Part shown: positions 34,401 to 46,289 of the stretch, one piece after another
Layout: each line of letters begins with the position of its first letter
Numbering within the stretch: position 1 is the stretch's first letter
Assembly: GCA_002914845.1 (NCBI GenBank)
Contig: JXTC01000077.1
Span: 843,638-907,637 of the forward strand
Source: Trema orientale
Taxonomy: Eukaryota > Streptophyta > Magnoliopsida > Rosales > Cannabaceae
Length of the DNA stretch: 64,000 nucleotides
Reading direction: 5' to 3'
Program-made: the position numbers and the translations under genes
Notes under the pieces: model-generated
Told to the model about the DNA's origin: nothing
What the model saw: the letters and a program-made list of their open reading frames with translations, nothing else
The model's database searches: none

Positions 34401-37400
34401 ACAACCTCACCCTTCGAATCTATGACTTTGTCACATGCAGCTAAAATTATCTCAGAAGCACCTTTACAGTGAACCCGGAAACCACCTTCAGGAAGTTCTA
34501 GAATTATCCCCATTCGCTTCTTTGTAGAATTAAACGGCTCAACTTTCACAATATTTGACGCTTGCCTTTCTGCTTGGAAATCCCCTCCAAGCCTCAAACC
34601 AAATTCCAGAAGGGCAGTCTCAGTTGGTGTTCCCAGTATCTCGTTCTTGTTATCTTTGTTTTTTACCACTTCTCCTCCGGTGTTGTTAAATATTGATTGT
34701 AGTAGAATTTTCAAAGCAGAATCTGGAATTTCAGAGCCTAAATCATAAGCTTCTTTAGCGCTACCTACATCCTTGATCTTTCCACAAATGCAAGCTTTAA
34801 CAACAGTCATGTGGTTAGTAGTAAGTGTTCCAGTCTTGTCACTACAGATAGTAGTGGCCGATCCCATAGTCTCACAAGCAGCCAAATGCCTGACAAGTGC
34901 CTTATCATTCATCATCTTCTTCATGGCAAAAGCAAGACTCAATGTCACAGCCAAAGGTAGCCCTTCAGGGACAGCAACCACAACAATTGTAACAGCAACA
35001 GCAAAGAATTCCAAAATCTCCATAGCCTCATCTCCAGACCAGGTCCACTGGGACCCTTCTTCAAGCTTGCGGCTAAACAATCCTTGCACCAAAACAGCAA
35101 AAGTCACAAGAGCAAAGAATAGACCTATTTTGCCAATAATGGTTGCCACACCATTAAGTTTCACCTGCAAAGGAGTTTCATCATCTCCTCCTTCACTGAG
35201 AGTAGCCATTAGTTTTCCCCACTGGGTTCTCATCCCAACAGTAGTCACAAGCATCTTGCATGACCCATCCTGTACTTTAGTTCCAGATAGAAGAAAAGGA
35301 TTATAAGAATTGGCATTAACTGGCTCACTCTCACCTGTTAAACTAGATTCATTGATAACCACAGAGAACCCTGATAGAAAAAGTCCATCAGCAGGGACCT
35401 GATCTCCAATACTTAGATGAACAATATCACCGGGAAGTAGATCATAAATTGATATCTTCTGTCTACACCCATCTCTGGTAACCTGAACCGTGATTTTTTT
35501 CTTCTCTCTGTCCAAATCCTTGAACTGCAAAGATTGTCTGTAATCACTTGTTGCAGTAACGAATACAACAAGCAAAATACTGGCCACAATTCCTAGTCCA
35601 TCATGGGCACCCTTTGGCCATCCTTCCATTACTATACCAACAACCAGAGAAACAAAGGCACAAATGCCAAGTATCATGAGGGTCATATCCTGAAGGGCTT
35701 CCCACACGAAAGTCAAAAAACCCTTTGCAGGGCTTTCGGTGAATTTATTAATGCCATAAATCTCTTTCCTTTTACTCAGCAGTTGCTCAGAAGTAGGGAT
35801 CCCACTGTTTACTGATGTTGAAAGCTTGCTTGCAATTCCCTCAACTCCACCATGAATTTTTAGCTTCTTCACATCACGGCCTTCAACTACGGATGCTAAC
35901 TCATCAGCACAGATTTGAAAACCTGCGTCTTTGACTTCCTCAGGTACAATGTATTCACTGGTCAAATTCAGTCCTATGAACATTGAAGGTTGAGAGAAAA
36001 TTTGAAGTCAAGAAAAAATTGATAGGAAAAAAAAAACAATCTTTTAATTTATTTATTCCCCAATGCCTCAGTATTTTGACATATGCTTACCATGGATAAA
36101 TTGTAGCGCTGCTTGTGAAACCAAAACTGCCACCCGAAATTTCTCCTATCACATTCAAGACAAGAAGAATCAATAACATGAAACATTTATTGCGTGTCTA
36201 GTATCGCAAGATGGTTTATCTCATCAATTAACATTTTATTTTTTATTATGTTTGATCCGACCATAATTTCAGAGGCTCAGATCATGATAATTGATACAAG
36301 CGCCAGATTAAGGTCCATGCCAGCATACAATTGCATTACATGAATTCAGAGGCATTCAGCATAGAGTTAACTTACATAGCGCAATTTCAACAACAATCGT
36401 CAGGATTTATATGTTTATTTATTACGAAACAGTCAATCAACGCAGAACACACCAAAATAGACCTTGAACAAATCAACATGCGCCAAAGCTCAAGTACATC
36501 CATGTTTTCACCACAGATTAAATAAACTTGAATCTATCCATGCAGTTAGGATATTCTGTTTTCAACAATTAATTATGATCTTCTAAACAAGCGGATCCAC
36601 AGTCCAAAGAAGACACGATCGTGGATCCACAACAGCTTTGGCCGCCAATCCGGCAACCATTTGAATAAATAATCCTACAGTCTAAACAACTGCAGTCCCC
36701 TGTTTTCCTTAGACATCTCTAAACCTCTTCAGCCTCATAGCTTATCAGTGCATCAAATCACCCCAAATTTTATCAACATTTGAACTCTATTTTCTTTTGG
36801 GATTAGGTGATTCGAACTTCGGACACTCCCTTTTTCTGAGGAGGTATGTTTATCATAAGGCTATGCCAATCACCACTGAACATTCGAACACTAGACGAAG
36901 AATCTTTCTACAGCATTTGAAATTTTAGTCAGATCTGCCTCAACCTAACGTCCAGCCAGAATGTGGATTTTGATTATATATTAACGTTCTGATTCAAACA
37001 GAGGAAGTTTAGTCAGTCACAAAAGAGACTGTTTTTTCGTCCCAAAAAGAAGACTCTGTTTTAGCTTCTCAATCAATAAGGCAATAAGGTTAACGAAAAA
37101 AAAAAAACGTATATAATATTGGTTACGAGTCCTTTTCTCGTGTTATTTCGAAGAAAGACAGTTGAAACCCCCAATCTTGACCTAGGTCCACGCCAACTAA
37201 GAGTCATAGTTTTTCTTTTTTTCATCCTCAAAAAAAAAATAAAAATAAAAAGTAAATAATTAATTTAGAGAGATGCGTTATTGAACAGTTAATAGGCTAC
37301 TCAATACTCTCCGATCCTTCCGATGATTTTCTCAGGAACCAAACGGAAAATATATATATATATATATAAACACACACAGAGATCAAAAGAACCTGATTAG

Positions 37401-37569
37401 ATCTTCGAATAGCCTCGGCTTCATTCCGCTTGGAGAGATTGGCAGTGAATCGGAATCTACGTTTGCGATTCTTGACTAACCAACAGAGCTTCCTCCATCG
37501 CTGAAGCGCTTCCTCGGACGAGTTCTTCGGCTTCACATCCCCAAAATTCTCATTCAGATAGCTCTCCAT
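31460..37569 (-). CDS. ACA1: Type IIB autoinhibited Ca2+-ATPase (ACA1/ACA2 type)
   Basis: P-type pump that moves Ca2+ out of the cytosol at the cost of ATP and is activated by calmodulin. ACA1/ACA2 relatives sit in internal membranes (ER or plastid envelope reports). Seven exons: 37569-37393, 36145-36091, 35973-34022, 33538-33380, 32601-32430, 32329-32031 and 31708-31460, total 3063 nt, 1020 residues, the usual length. The N-terminal autoinhibitory/calmodulin region has [20 protein letters not shown]. Core motifs: TGES at about 290, PEGLP at about 413, phosphorylation motif DKTGTLT with Asp about 456, KGAS, and [11 protein letters not shown] in exon 4. The last exons give the C-terminal membrane helices. 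All catalytic motifs look intact. The gene order matches At1g27770, hence ACA1. The large third exon is typical. Confidence 0.93.
32906..33149. mobile_element. (TA)n-associated MITE, copy e, in an intron of the Ca2+-ATPase
   Basis: Starts GGGCACCAATCCAGTAGGTT directly after a (TA)n run (32880-32905) and ends TACCTAATGAATTATGGCCCC before another TA run. It lies in the intron between exons 4 and 5 (32602-33379), so it is transcribed with the gene. Confidence 0.75.
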
Positions 37570-38240
37570 CTACGATCTGACCTAACCCCGATCCTTATAT
37601 CTCCTTCCACCAAAATCAAGCTCTAATATACCAAAACCAGATCGAATTCGAAGATATCAAAGTCTGGTTCCGAAGCTAAAAGATCAACTGCTCGTCGTCC
37701 CAGACAAGCTTTCCGGAATCAGATTCAAAGCTGATTCCCTCTGATCTGACTCGGAAACAACTAAAGCAGTCTTCTCTTCTCTTCTTTAGTCCGTACTACT
37801 CACTGTACTACCAAACCTTCTTCTTTTGACCAAAAAAAAAAGGTTTTAAAAAAAAAAAAAGTGAAGAAGATAAGACCCCGGATTGACTACTGGCAAAGCA
37901 AAGCTGGTTATTCAAAATATCTCTCTTTCAAAAAACCAGAGAAAGCTAAGTCTGACCCTTTGAGTTTTTCCGAATTACTGGGGAGTCGCTGGAGTTGATT
38001 AAAGATAATAATATTTTAACGGAGCAAAAAGATAATACTATTTTAATTAAAATATCTAGTTACGGGGATTGGTTGGAAAAACGTGCGGCCCCATGTGGGG
38101 GGGCGGGTGACACGCCAATTGGAGACTGACACACGGTCTCGAGTGGAGCATCATAACAAGGTGGTCCCGTTATTTTGGCTTTTTTTTTAAAAAAAAAAAT
38201 TTGTAATCCATGTGCGCTTTTTGAAATAAATGGTGGTAAA
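37570..38240. other. 5' leader and promoter region of the Ca2+-ATPase gene
   Basis: CT/TC-rich leader sequence about 37570-37850, then A runs. A GC-rich patch at about 38075-38160 (GCGGCCCCATGTG, GTGACACGCC, GACACACGGTC) is the most distinct stretch and may be distal promoter. No clear TATA box. Confidence 0.35.
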
Positions 38241-39610
38241 ATGTTTACTAGTCAGACTCTTTATTACTGTGTGATCTGAACGTTGGTTTACCTCATTGGT
38301 CATGAATTGGAATTTGGAAGAAGTTTAATCTTTGACCAAAGATTAATGCATTCGAATTTGGAAGAAGTTTAATATTTGACCAAAGAGTAATACTATGCCG
38401 TATCATGTGGTACTTAGTATGTTTACTAGTCAGACTCTTTATTACTGTGTGATATGAACGTTGGTTTACCTCATTGGTCATGAATTGGAATTTGGAAGAA
38501 GTTTAGGGACTGTTTGGTATCATAACTAAAAAATAGTTTTTTATTTTTAAAAATAGAAAATTATTTTCTGAGAACAAATAATGGTGTTTGGCATTGTTCT
38601 TTGAGAACAGTTTTTAAAAACAGAGTTAAAGAAAACAGAAAATTCAGAGAACAACAAAATGTTGTTTTCAACGTGTTTTCCTAACTTTTTTTTCCCTAAA
38701 AAAAATAATTTTTTTTTCATATGACTTTCATATACATATTTTCTTGTAATTTTCTCTCTCATAATTTTCTTTAACCACTTTCTCTCTCATAACGTTCATA
38801 TACATATTTTCTTGTAATTTTCTCTCTCATAATTTTCTCTAACCACTTTCTCTCTCATAACTTTCTCTCTCCTCACTCTCTCTCATCACTTTTTCTCTCT
38901 TCATTCTCTCAATCTTCATTCTCTCTCATCATTTTCTCTCTCATCATTCTCTCATCACTTTCTCTCTCTTCATTCTCTCTCATCATTTTCTCTCTCCTCA
39001 TTTCATTCCATCATTTTCTCTCTCATCATTTTCTATCACTTCATTTTTTTAATCACCTTATCTCTCCTCATTCTTTATTGCTACTTTATTTTTTATGACT
39101 TTTTTATCTTTATTTTTTATGCCCATGCGTTCTTATCACTTTCTCTCTCTTGTGTGTTTTCATTAGTTTTTTTTTTCTATTTTTCTCAACACTTTTTATT
39201 TCTATATTTTCTCTTATCACTTTCTCTCTCATTATTATTTTTCATTATATTTTCTCTTGTGACTTTCTCTCTCTTCATTTTTTTGCTTGAATTTATCTCT
39301 GATCACTCTCTCTTGACTTTTTCTCTCTAAATATTTTTTTTATAATACAAATATGATTTTTTATATTCATATAATTTTTTTCCCTAAAAAATGTTGTTAG
39401 AAAATATTTGCCAAACACCTATTGTTTTCTGAAAATATTATAAAATAGTTTTTATTCTCATTTCTGAAAACACAACTCTAAAAACAGAAAACAAAAAACA
39501 ATGCCAAACAGGCCCTTAATCTTTGACCAAAGATTAATGCATTCGAATTTGGAAGAAGTTTAATATTTGACCAAAGAGTAATACTATGCCGCATCATGTG
39601 GTACTTAGTA
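38241..39610. repeat. 178-bp tandem duplication, second copy split by a MITE
   Basis: Copy A is 38241-38418. Copy B is 38419-38505 plus 39519-39610, about 178 bp once the MITE and one TTA are set aside. Both run from ATGTTTACTAGTCAGACTC to GTGGTACTTAGTA with only a few differences. Copy A retains the unoccupied insertion site (GAAGTTTAATCTTTG). Confidence 0.9.
38506..39515. mobile_element. PIF/Harbinger-like TIR element with TTA duplication
   Basis: Ends GGGACTGTTTGGTATCAT and, inverted, GGGCCTGTTTGGCATTGT. TTA lies at 38503-38505 and 39516-39518; the empty duplicate site shows a single TTA, proving the insertion border. 1010 bp; much of the interior (about 38750-39340) is TCTCTCA-type pyrimidine-rich repeat with no coding frame. 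Confidence 0.9.
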
Positions 39611-39758
39611 CTGTATAATGTATTAATCTGTTATTAATTAATTATAATTATATTTTAGATATGTTCATATAAGACCCAATTTATTAATTAATTTTACTAG
39701 TAACATACTGACACGTCGTTATAGTATTGGACACCACTGGTGCCTTATAATATTGCTC
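39576..39758. mobile_element. Small MITE-like repeat, AGTAATACTATG family
   Basis: Left GAGTAATACTATG and inverted right GAGCAATATTATAAGGC. Interior TTAATCTGTTATTAATTAA and ATATTGGACACC (as TATTGGACACC). A second copy lies at about 62784-62968. A truncated piece is part of copy A of the 178-bp duplication. Confidence 0.6.
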
Positions 39759-40843
39759 TTAATAAAACGATTACATAAATAAATATATTTGAGGAATCAT
39801 TTCCACTGCTCATAAATTTTTATCTTGTATTATAATATATATGGATTGGCCACCAACAAGTGAGGATCAGATAATCTCAGCCTTATATTCATGTGGGCCC
39901 ATGGTGATAGGACTCACATATATTTAATATGAATAGCTGGCTGAGATGCACAATTATATTTAGCACTCATCTTGTTACTATTTTATTTATTTATTTTTTA
40001 AGATGTGTACTATTATATGCTTGATGACCTTTTTTTTAAATAAGAATTAGCTTTATTGAATAAAAAAGAAAGGATAACAGGAAGATAGATTAGAGCATGA
40101 TCGATTCCTTATAAACCATGTGAGAAGAGAGAAGAGAAATATTAATAAGACCTAGAATATTCATATCAGAGCACCATTTGGCTAAGTTATGGGCGCCCCA
40201 ATTGGTAGTCTTAGGAACTAAGGAAATTTCTCACGTATCAATTCCATGCAGCAAGTCTTGGCCATCCAACATAATTGAATGAGTGTCTCATCTCAAATTC
40301 TCCTTTGAACCCACAAGACCATTATACACCAATTAATTATCACCTTAAAAAATCACAAAGTTATATCATTGGTCAACCGTCAATTTGATGCATTCTAAGA
40401 GAGTAACTACTTCAGCAACAGTAGGATTTATGAAGCTAATCATATTTGCATAGGCAACCACAATTGCTCTTTCATGGTTCATTGCTAAAATGGTGGTAAT
40501 AGAGTATGTTTCTCAAATCTGGACATCAATATTAAGCTTCAGCCACCCTTTCGGGGGTGGTAGCCATTCTGATACAACTGGCTGACACTTGCGAGATGTT
40601 CCCAGGAAGCAACGAATTTTAAGTATCTAAAGATACAGTCTTGTGTACCTCAAATATGTTAAATGGTTTTGAGTGAAAAACACCCTCCTTTCGACTTCTC
40701 TAAATTTGGTCAATTAGATAGAATGCGTATAGCAGTAGATGAAAGTCATGTTTACATTCATGCAAACTGAAAATAAACTGAAGAAAGGTAGTAAATAATT
40801 AGAAGTTGGTATTGTGCAATTTGAGAGACTACAGTGACATAAA

Positions 40844-41104
40844 TTATAGCGGATCTACTCGATGGCAATATAGAAGTAAATGGACAGTGGTCTCTGGCTC
40901 TTCATTGCAAAAGGGACAGCTTGTGCACACCAGATTAAGATGCTGTCCTAACAAGTTTTTCATCGGCAAATTGTTCTGGAGTAGAGCCCACAAGTGCCAC
41001 AATTTCTTAAACAAGAGTGTCAAATGATGAGGAAGGGGAAGGCAGTGACTTTGGTCAATGACGTAAGCCGATTTAACTGAGAACTTGGAATTTTTGCTTG
41101 CCAT
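40844..41104 (-). pseudogene. LINE C-terminal zf-RVT remnant
   Basis: Reads SAYVIDQSHCLPLPHHLT, then KKLWHLWALLQNNLPMKN, then SCPFCNEEPETTVHLLLYC. The C-x2-C...H...C arrangement is the zinc-binding domain found after the reverse transcriptase in plant L1 elements. It is a fragment of the LINE, not a host gene. Confidence 0.75.
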
Positions 41105-41504
41105 CCATTCCCATCTATCAATGAATCACAGTCAGATAAGGGAATTTGTAGAATTCGGCAGGTATCCTCTTCAGAAAAAGCACTACGGAGTTTTCTCGTA
41201 TTCCAACTCAACCCTAGAGAAATGAAGTCACTAACTCAAGCATAGCCAGGTCCCAGGGAACAAATTGGTAAAGTCTAAATAAGGGGTGTTTAGGGACCCA
41301 AGAGTCGGTCCAAACATTGATGGAGGACCCATCACCTACTATACGACAAGCTCCTTTGGACACTATCTTTACTCTCAGTCAAAGCTTTCTAGAAGGGAAA
41401 GTTGGTGGGTTTAGATTGCCTCAAGGAAGTTCCCAAATCGCATGTATTTATTTCGAATAATCCTTGCCCATAAGGCATTGCACTCGGAAAGTTAAGAGCC
41501 AATC

Positions 41505-43475
41505 TCACTTGGTTAAAAGGGCATGATTGTAGTCAGCTAACCTCTGAATACCAAGTCCACCCAATAATTTAGGTTGACAAATTCTATCCCATACTTTCAG
41601 GGGGATTTTAGTATTTTTTGCAGTATTGGTGCTCCACCAGAATCTTCCCAAGTTTCTATCAAGCTCATAACAAATAGTGTTTAGTAGCTTGTTGGTAGTC
41701 ATTCCATAGAGTGGCATAGCTTGGTTCACTGAAGAGATAAGAGTTAATTTGCCGAACTTCGACAATACCTTTTCCTTCCACCCATAACTCTTGTTTTGAA
41801 CTATTTCAAACACATAGCACCAATCCTTGATTCCATTAGCTCTAATAAAACAGCGGCAGCCTAAGGTGTTTAGCATTTTCTTTGATTTCCTAAAACTTAA
41901 GACTGAGTTCATACTCATGGCTTTCATGCGTGGAGTATTTTTACTAAAGTATACCGAGGACTTAGAGTGATTAATCTTTTGTCCCGACTACTCGTAATAT
42001 TTCTTGATATAATGGAGCATTCCTTTGGCCATCTTCTTAGTAGCTTTTCCAAAGAGCAAAAGGTCATCCACAAATAGAACATGGGAAATTTCTGGTCCAA
42101 ATCTGTTAAGTTAATGCATTTGATTACTCTTTCATTACCCATGTGCATCAAGATTCTAGAGAAGGCCTCTACGCCTATGAAGAAGTAGGGTAAGATTAGA
42201 TCTCCTTGTCGCAACCCCCTAGTGGGAATGAAGGAACAATTGAGCTCCAATTAAGAAGTAGTGAGAAAGATGCTGACTGAACATAAGTTATATCCCAAGG
42301 GATCTAAGAAGGATTAAGTCCAAGATTGATAAGCACATGCTCAATAAAATCTCACTATAAGTAGTCGTAGGCCTTCTCTATATTGATCTTAATAAGCATC
42401 AAGCCTATCTTTCCTCGTTTCTTCTTCATAGTGTAAAGCACTTCTTGTGTGATTATAAAGTTCTCCGCTATGGCTCTGCCATGAACAAAAGCCGTTTGGA
42501 AGGGAGAAATTAATATCAATAGGAGTCCTTTAAGTCTATTCGCGAGGATCTTAGTTATGACTTTATAAATAGTCTTGCATAAACTAACTGGGCTGAAGTC
42601 ATTGTGTAACGCCTCGAGTCCCACATTGGATATACTCTGGGAAGATCATAGGTATTTAAGTAGCGGTCTATGAGCCCAAAAGTACCTTCAAGCTAGCACT
42701 TTTGGATGAGGCCCAGTGGTCTTCCCAGAGCATATCTAATGTGGGACTCGAGGCGTTATAATCTCCCTCCGTTAAGGGCCTAGCATCCTCGCTAGGGGGT
42801 CCACAGTTGGTGGAGTCCACATTCACCGCAATTCCGGCCCGTGGTAGCCTTCCAAGGCCCACACAAATATGGACTGGGTCGGCTCTAAATACCAAATGCA
42901 CCCAAAAGTACTAGCTTGAAGGTACTTTTGGGCTCATAAACCATTACTTAAATACCCATGATCTTCCCATAGCAAACCCGATGTGGGACTTGGGGTGTTA
43001 CAATCTACCTCCGTTAAGGGCCTAGCGTCCTCGCTAAGGGGTCCACATTCAATAGCTCACATATAACCCCTATGGGCGGAGTCCACATTCACCACGATTC
43101 CAACTCGTGGCAGCCTTCCAAGGCCCACACATGTATGGACTGGGTCGGCTCTAATACCAAATGAAGTACCACTGGGTCTCACCCAAAAGTGCTAGCTTGA
43201 AGGTACTTTTGGGTTCATAGACCATCACTTAAATACTCATGATCTTCCCAGAGCATACCCGATGTAGGACTTGGGGCGTTACACATTGACTGAACTCGGG
43301 CACTCTTTTTTTGGAATCAAGACAATGTTGGCTCTATTGATAGTAAGTGGTAGTCAGTTATATATGAAGAAATCACGCACTGCTTGAATGACATCAGGGG
43401 CCATTATCTCTTAATAACTACTGAAGAAGAAACCTGAAAATTCATCAGGTCCCAGAGCCTTCCAGGGGCTCATGA
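41505..43475 (-). pseudogene. LINE reverse transcriptase remnant, split by an insertion
   Basis: N-terminal motif PWKALGPDEFSGFF (about 43470-43430) and VLIPKKECPSS (about 43320) precede the inserted block 42605-43283. They continue after it with DFSPVSLCKTIYKVITKI and ANRLK...SPFQTAFVHGRAI (about 42590-42450). The catalytic region reads SHVLFVDDLLLFGKATKK near 42090-42030, so the aspartate pair is kept. GGLGIQRLADYNHALL lies near 41550. Several stops and frame shifts are present between these blocks. Confidence 0.8.
42605..43283. mobile_element. Compound TRIM-type LTR insertion in the LINE
   Basis: A non-coding fossil of a terminal-repeat retrotransposon in miniature. Parts: an LTR on the plus strand (about 42605-42720), joined to part of an LTR on the minus strand (about 42721-42760), then internal region, a second minus-strand LTR (about 42897-43002), internal region, and a third minus-strand LTR (43162-43283). 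Next to each complete minus-strand LTR is a TGGTATTAGAGCC-type primer site for initiator Met tRNA (43147-43159 for the outer one). The whole block is bounded by TG...CA and by a 5-bp target duplication CATTG (42600-42604, 43284-43288). LTR copies differ by several per cent, so it is not recent. Confidence 0.8.
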
Positions 43476-43823
43476 AGAAGAGCACATCTTCAATTTTATG
43501 ACTCGAGGAAATTTCTGCTATTGCATTACTTTCTTTAATTGATAGTGAGTAAAAGAATAAATTCTATAGCTCTGGAGTAAAGGAAGTGGGATCAGAAGTA
43601 CACATTTTAGGCAGCTTTCGTATGAAGGTTGGCCAATTTTCTCCCGAGATGTCAACCAAACGCCATCATCATTTTTAACAATATTTATTCTATTTTGGGA
43701 TTGCCGAATTATTATCGATAGGTGGAAAATTTAGTATTTTTATCCCTTTCCCTTAGCTAGAGTGCTCTCGACTTTTGGCACCATAAATTTTCCTTTATTC
43801 TCAATAATTCTTCAAGACGGCCT

Positions 43824-45999
43824 TATAGGATAATTGATCTAACACTTAGAAAAAAACATACATACATGCAAAAACTATGGAGAAACACATGATCATATCA
43901 TGAATGCAGCGGAAAAATTAGCGGATTTAGGTTTTAAAATTTTTATATGAAAATAGTTTTTATAATCATATAACATGCATATATCATATACAGGATCATA
44001 TATAACATAAATTACATCTAGATACATAAACCCTAGAGATGATATTAGGGTTTACCTCTTATAGCATGCTCTTCCTTGATCTTCTTGTTGATGGTGATCA
44101 AATCTTCAACCCTAGATCTTCTTGCCTATGCTTTTACTCTTGATTGATGAGGTGAGTGGGCACCAAGTTGAATCCTCCGTTGGAGAATGATCAAGAACAC
44201 CTTCTTGATCCTTTGGAACACCGGGATGTAAGATGAGAGTGTGAGGTAGCAGGAATCTTTTTCTCTCTCACTTTGACTAGGGGTGGCCGAATTCTCTCTC
44301 ACTCTCTCCCTCTGTTATGCGTGTAGCACTAGTAGGATTACTGTGTAGTTTTTTCTCTCATATATCTTTTATATATGGGGCCAAAAACTGCTAATCCTAG
44401 TCCAACTAGGATTGGGCTTATTCTCCAATTTGGGCTTTGAGTGTATTTTATAAATATGTCTAACCCATGTAACTTATTTATAAAAATACCAACTTCTGTG
44501 TTGAATCATTATTTTACACAGTTTCATGAAACTAATTTCACAAACAATATCAACCAATTAATGAGCTTTATTGAGTTAGACAAGGAACCTAAAAGATCCA
44601 AATAATCTAAGCTCCAATAGTATAAACACTATTAGTAAAGGGGACACTCTACTAAAGGCCCAATACTGCACTCTCAAATTAGATGTCATGCCTTTTATAG
44701 AGATTTAATCAACTGCCTTTGATTAACCGATCCATCTAGCATATTCTATATCACATATAGAATCTCTATACAATGCCGTAGTTGGATAAGTAAAATTACC
44801 GTAATACCTCTCCAATACATATTTACCTTTAAGGCTATGTTTGGTAGAGAGGAAAAAAAGTAGGAGGGAAGGAAAAATTAGGAGGGAAAGAAAATGTGTA
44901 GAATGGAAAGGAAAGTGTCTTTCCTCAATTGTTGTTTGGTATGTAGGAAGGAAAGAAAATTAGTATATTTTAAAATGACTATTTTGCCCTTTTTATTAAC
45001 ATTTTAAAAGTAGTGTATAAGGTTAATTTGGTAAATTTACTTTAAAGCATTTGTAAAAAAAAATTTCCTCTTCCTTTTCTCTCCATTTTTGGGAGGAAAA
45101 TATTAGAGTGGGTCCCACCATATTTTTCCCTCCCCTTTTCTCTTCCATTTTCTCTTCCCTTCCCTTTTCCCTCTTACTAAACAACCCAAAATTTCTTTTC
45201 CCTCCGCTTTTACCTCAAAACTTTTCCTTCCTCTCCCTTTTCCTTCCTACCAAACATAGCCTGAGTTACCATCTTTCTATCAAGGAATAATGTTGTCGAT
45301 AATTTTGTTCTCAATAGCTATTTAGATAAAAATATCAACCAATACACAAAGTGAATACTAAGATCTTAGATTTAATTATTCCATGAATCTTAAAAGAACC
45401 TAAAGTAGCATTAATTCCCATCAATTCATAAACTCTAACCTCCAATATACCAGAGTTCACCTCTTATTTCATTGAGGCTAGTTTTTTAACACATTAAAAG
45501 GCTATAACCTATGAAAGCAAGTCCAGTCAAATATCAAGGATTAAGATCTATATGCTAAGAGCTAGTTTGTGGTAATAAAAGAATTGAGTTACGGCACTCC
45601 AATTATTTACATTACCTGGTCCTATTCAATACACATAACTTATTTATATTATACTAGTATTTCTATTAGAAGTCTGACACTTCAATGATTTGAGACACAT
45701 CATTCCTGTTGAGATAGACAAACACTACAACCTTTAGTAAACAAAGTATTCCATCTTTATTTACAGATTGTGAACTAATTCATTTAGACTTAGATAAAGA
45801 AACAAGTCTCCTCATAATTAACACTTAATCATGTTTGTTTCTTTATATACAAATAAAGTCATGGAATCTTTTTCAGATAAATAAACTATTCAGCTGAGAT
45901 AGTTTAATCTAGCAAATATTATAATTGCACATAAGAGAAAGTTGTTTACATTGAAAGGGTAAAATTGAAAATCTGCTTTTTAGGACAAATATCCCAATA
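43824..45999 (-). mobile_element. Solo LTR in the LINE, with a MITE inside
   Basis: Fossil LTR of a plant LTR retrotransposon; internal genes are absent. On the minus strand it begins near TTGGGATATTTGTCCTAA, an LTR start common in plant genomes. Borders are set by a 5-bp target duplication GGCCT (43819-43823 and 46000-46004). About 1.75 kb once the MITE at 44833-45261 is set aside. The superfamily is uncertain (Ty1/copia suspected). Solo state indicates recombination between two LTRs long ago. Confidence 0.7.
44833..45261. mobile_element. PIF/Harbinger-like MITE nested in the solo LTR
   Basis: Left GGCTATGTTTGGTAGAGAGG and inverted right GGCTATGTTTGGTAGGAAGG are inverted repeats. Flanks TAA and TGA suggest a 3-bp duplication with one mismatch. 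The interior is rich in GGAAA/TTTCC. It is the third nesting level: MITE in LTR in LINE. Confidence 0.8.
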
Positions 46000-46289
46000 G
46001 GCCTTACAATCTGCTTTTATAGTCAAGAATTTCATCCATGTGAGGAGCTTGTCGAAAAGCATTAATCTGATTTCTAACTCTATTTATTTCTACTTGAACA
46101 GAGCTAAACTAATTGAATTCCAAGCATAGAATACTTTTCTAGTAGTGTTCTATCAGCCCAACAACTGAACCTCTGGATTGAAATTGGAGTATGACTGCCA
46201 CGCTCTTTTTATCACCTATTTTGATCTAGGTTCCCTAGTTCAAGCTTCATTAAACTTAAACGAACTCTTTTCCCAAGTATCCAAATCTA

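Noticed and set aside
42605-43283. Cassandra element with 5S rRNA sequence
   Set aside because: LTR start and size are similar, but the 5S-derived internal control region was not seen.
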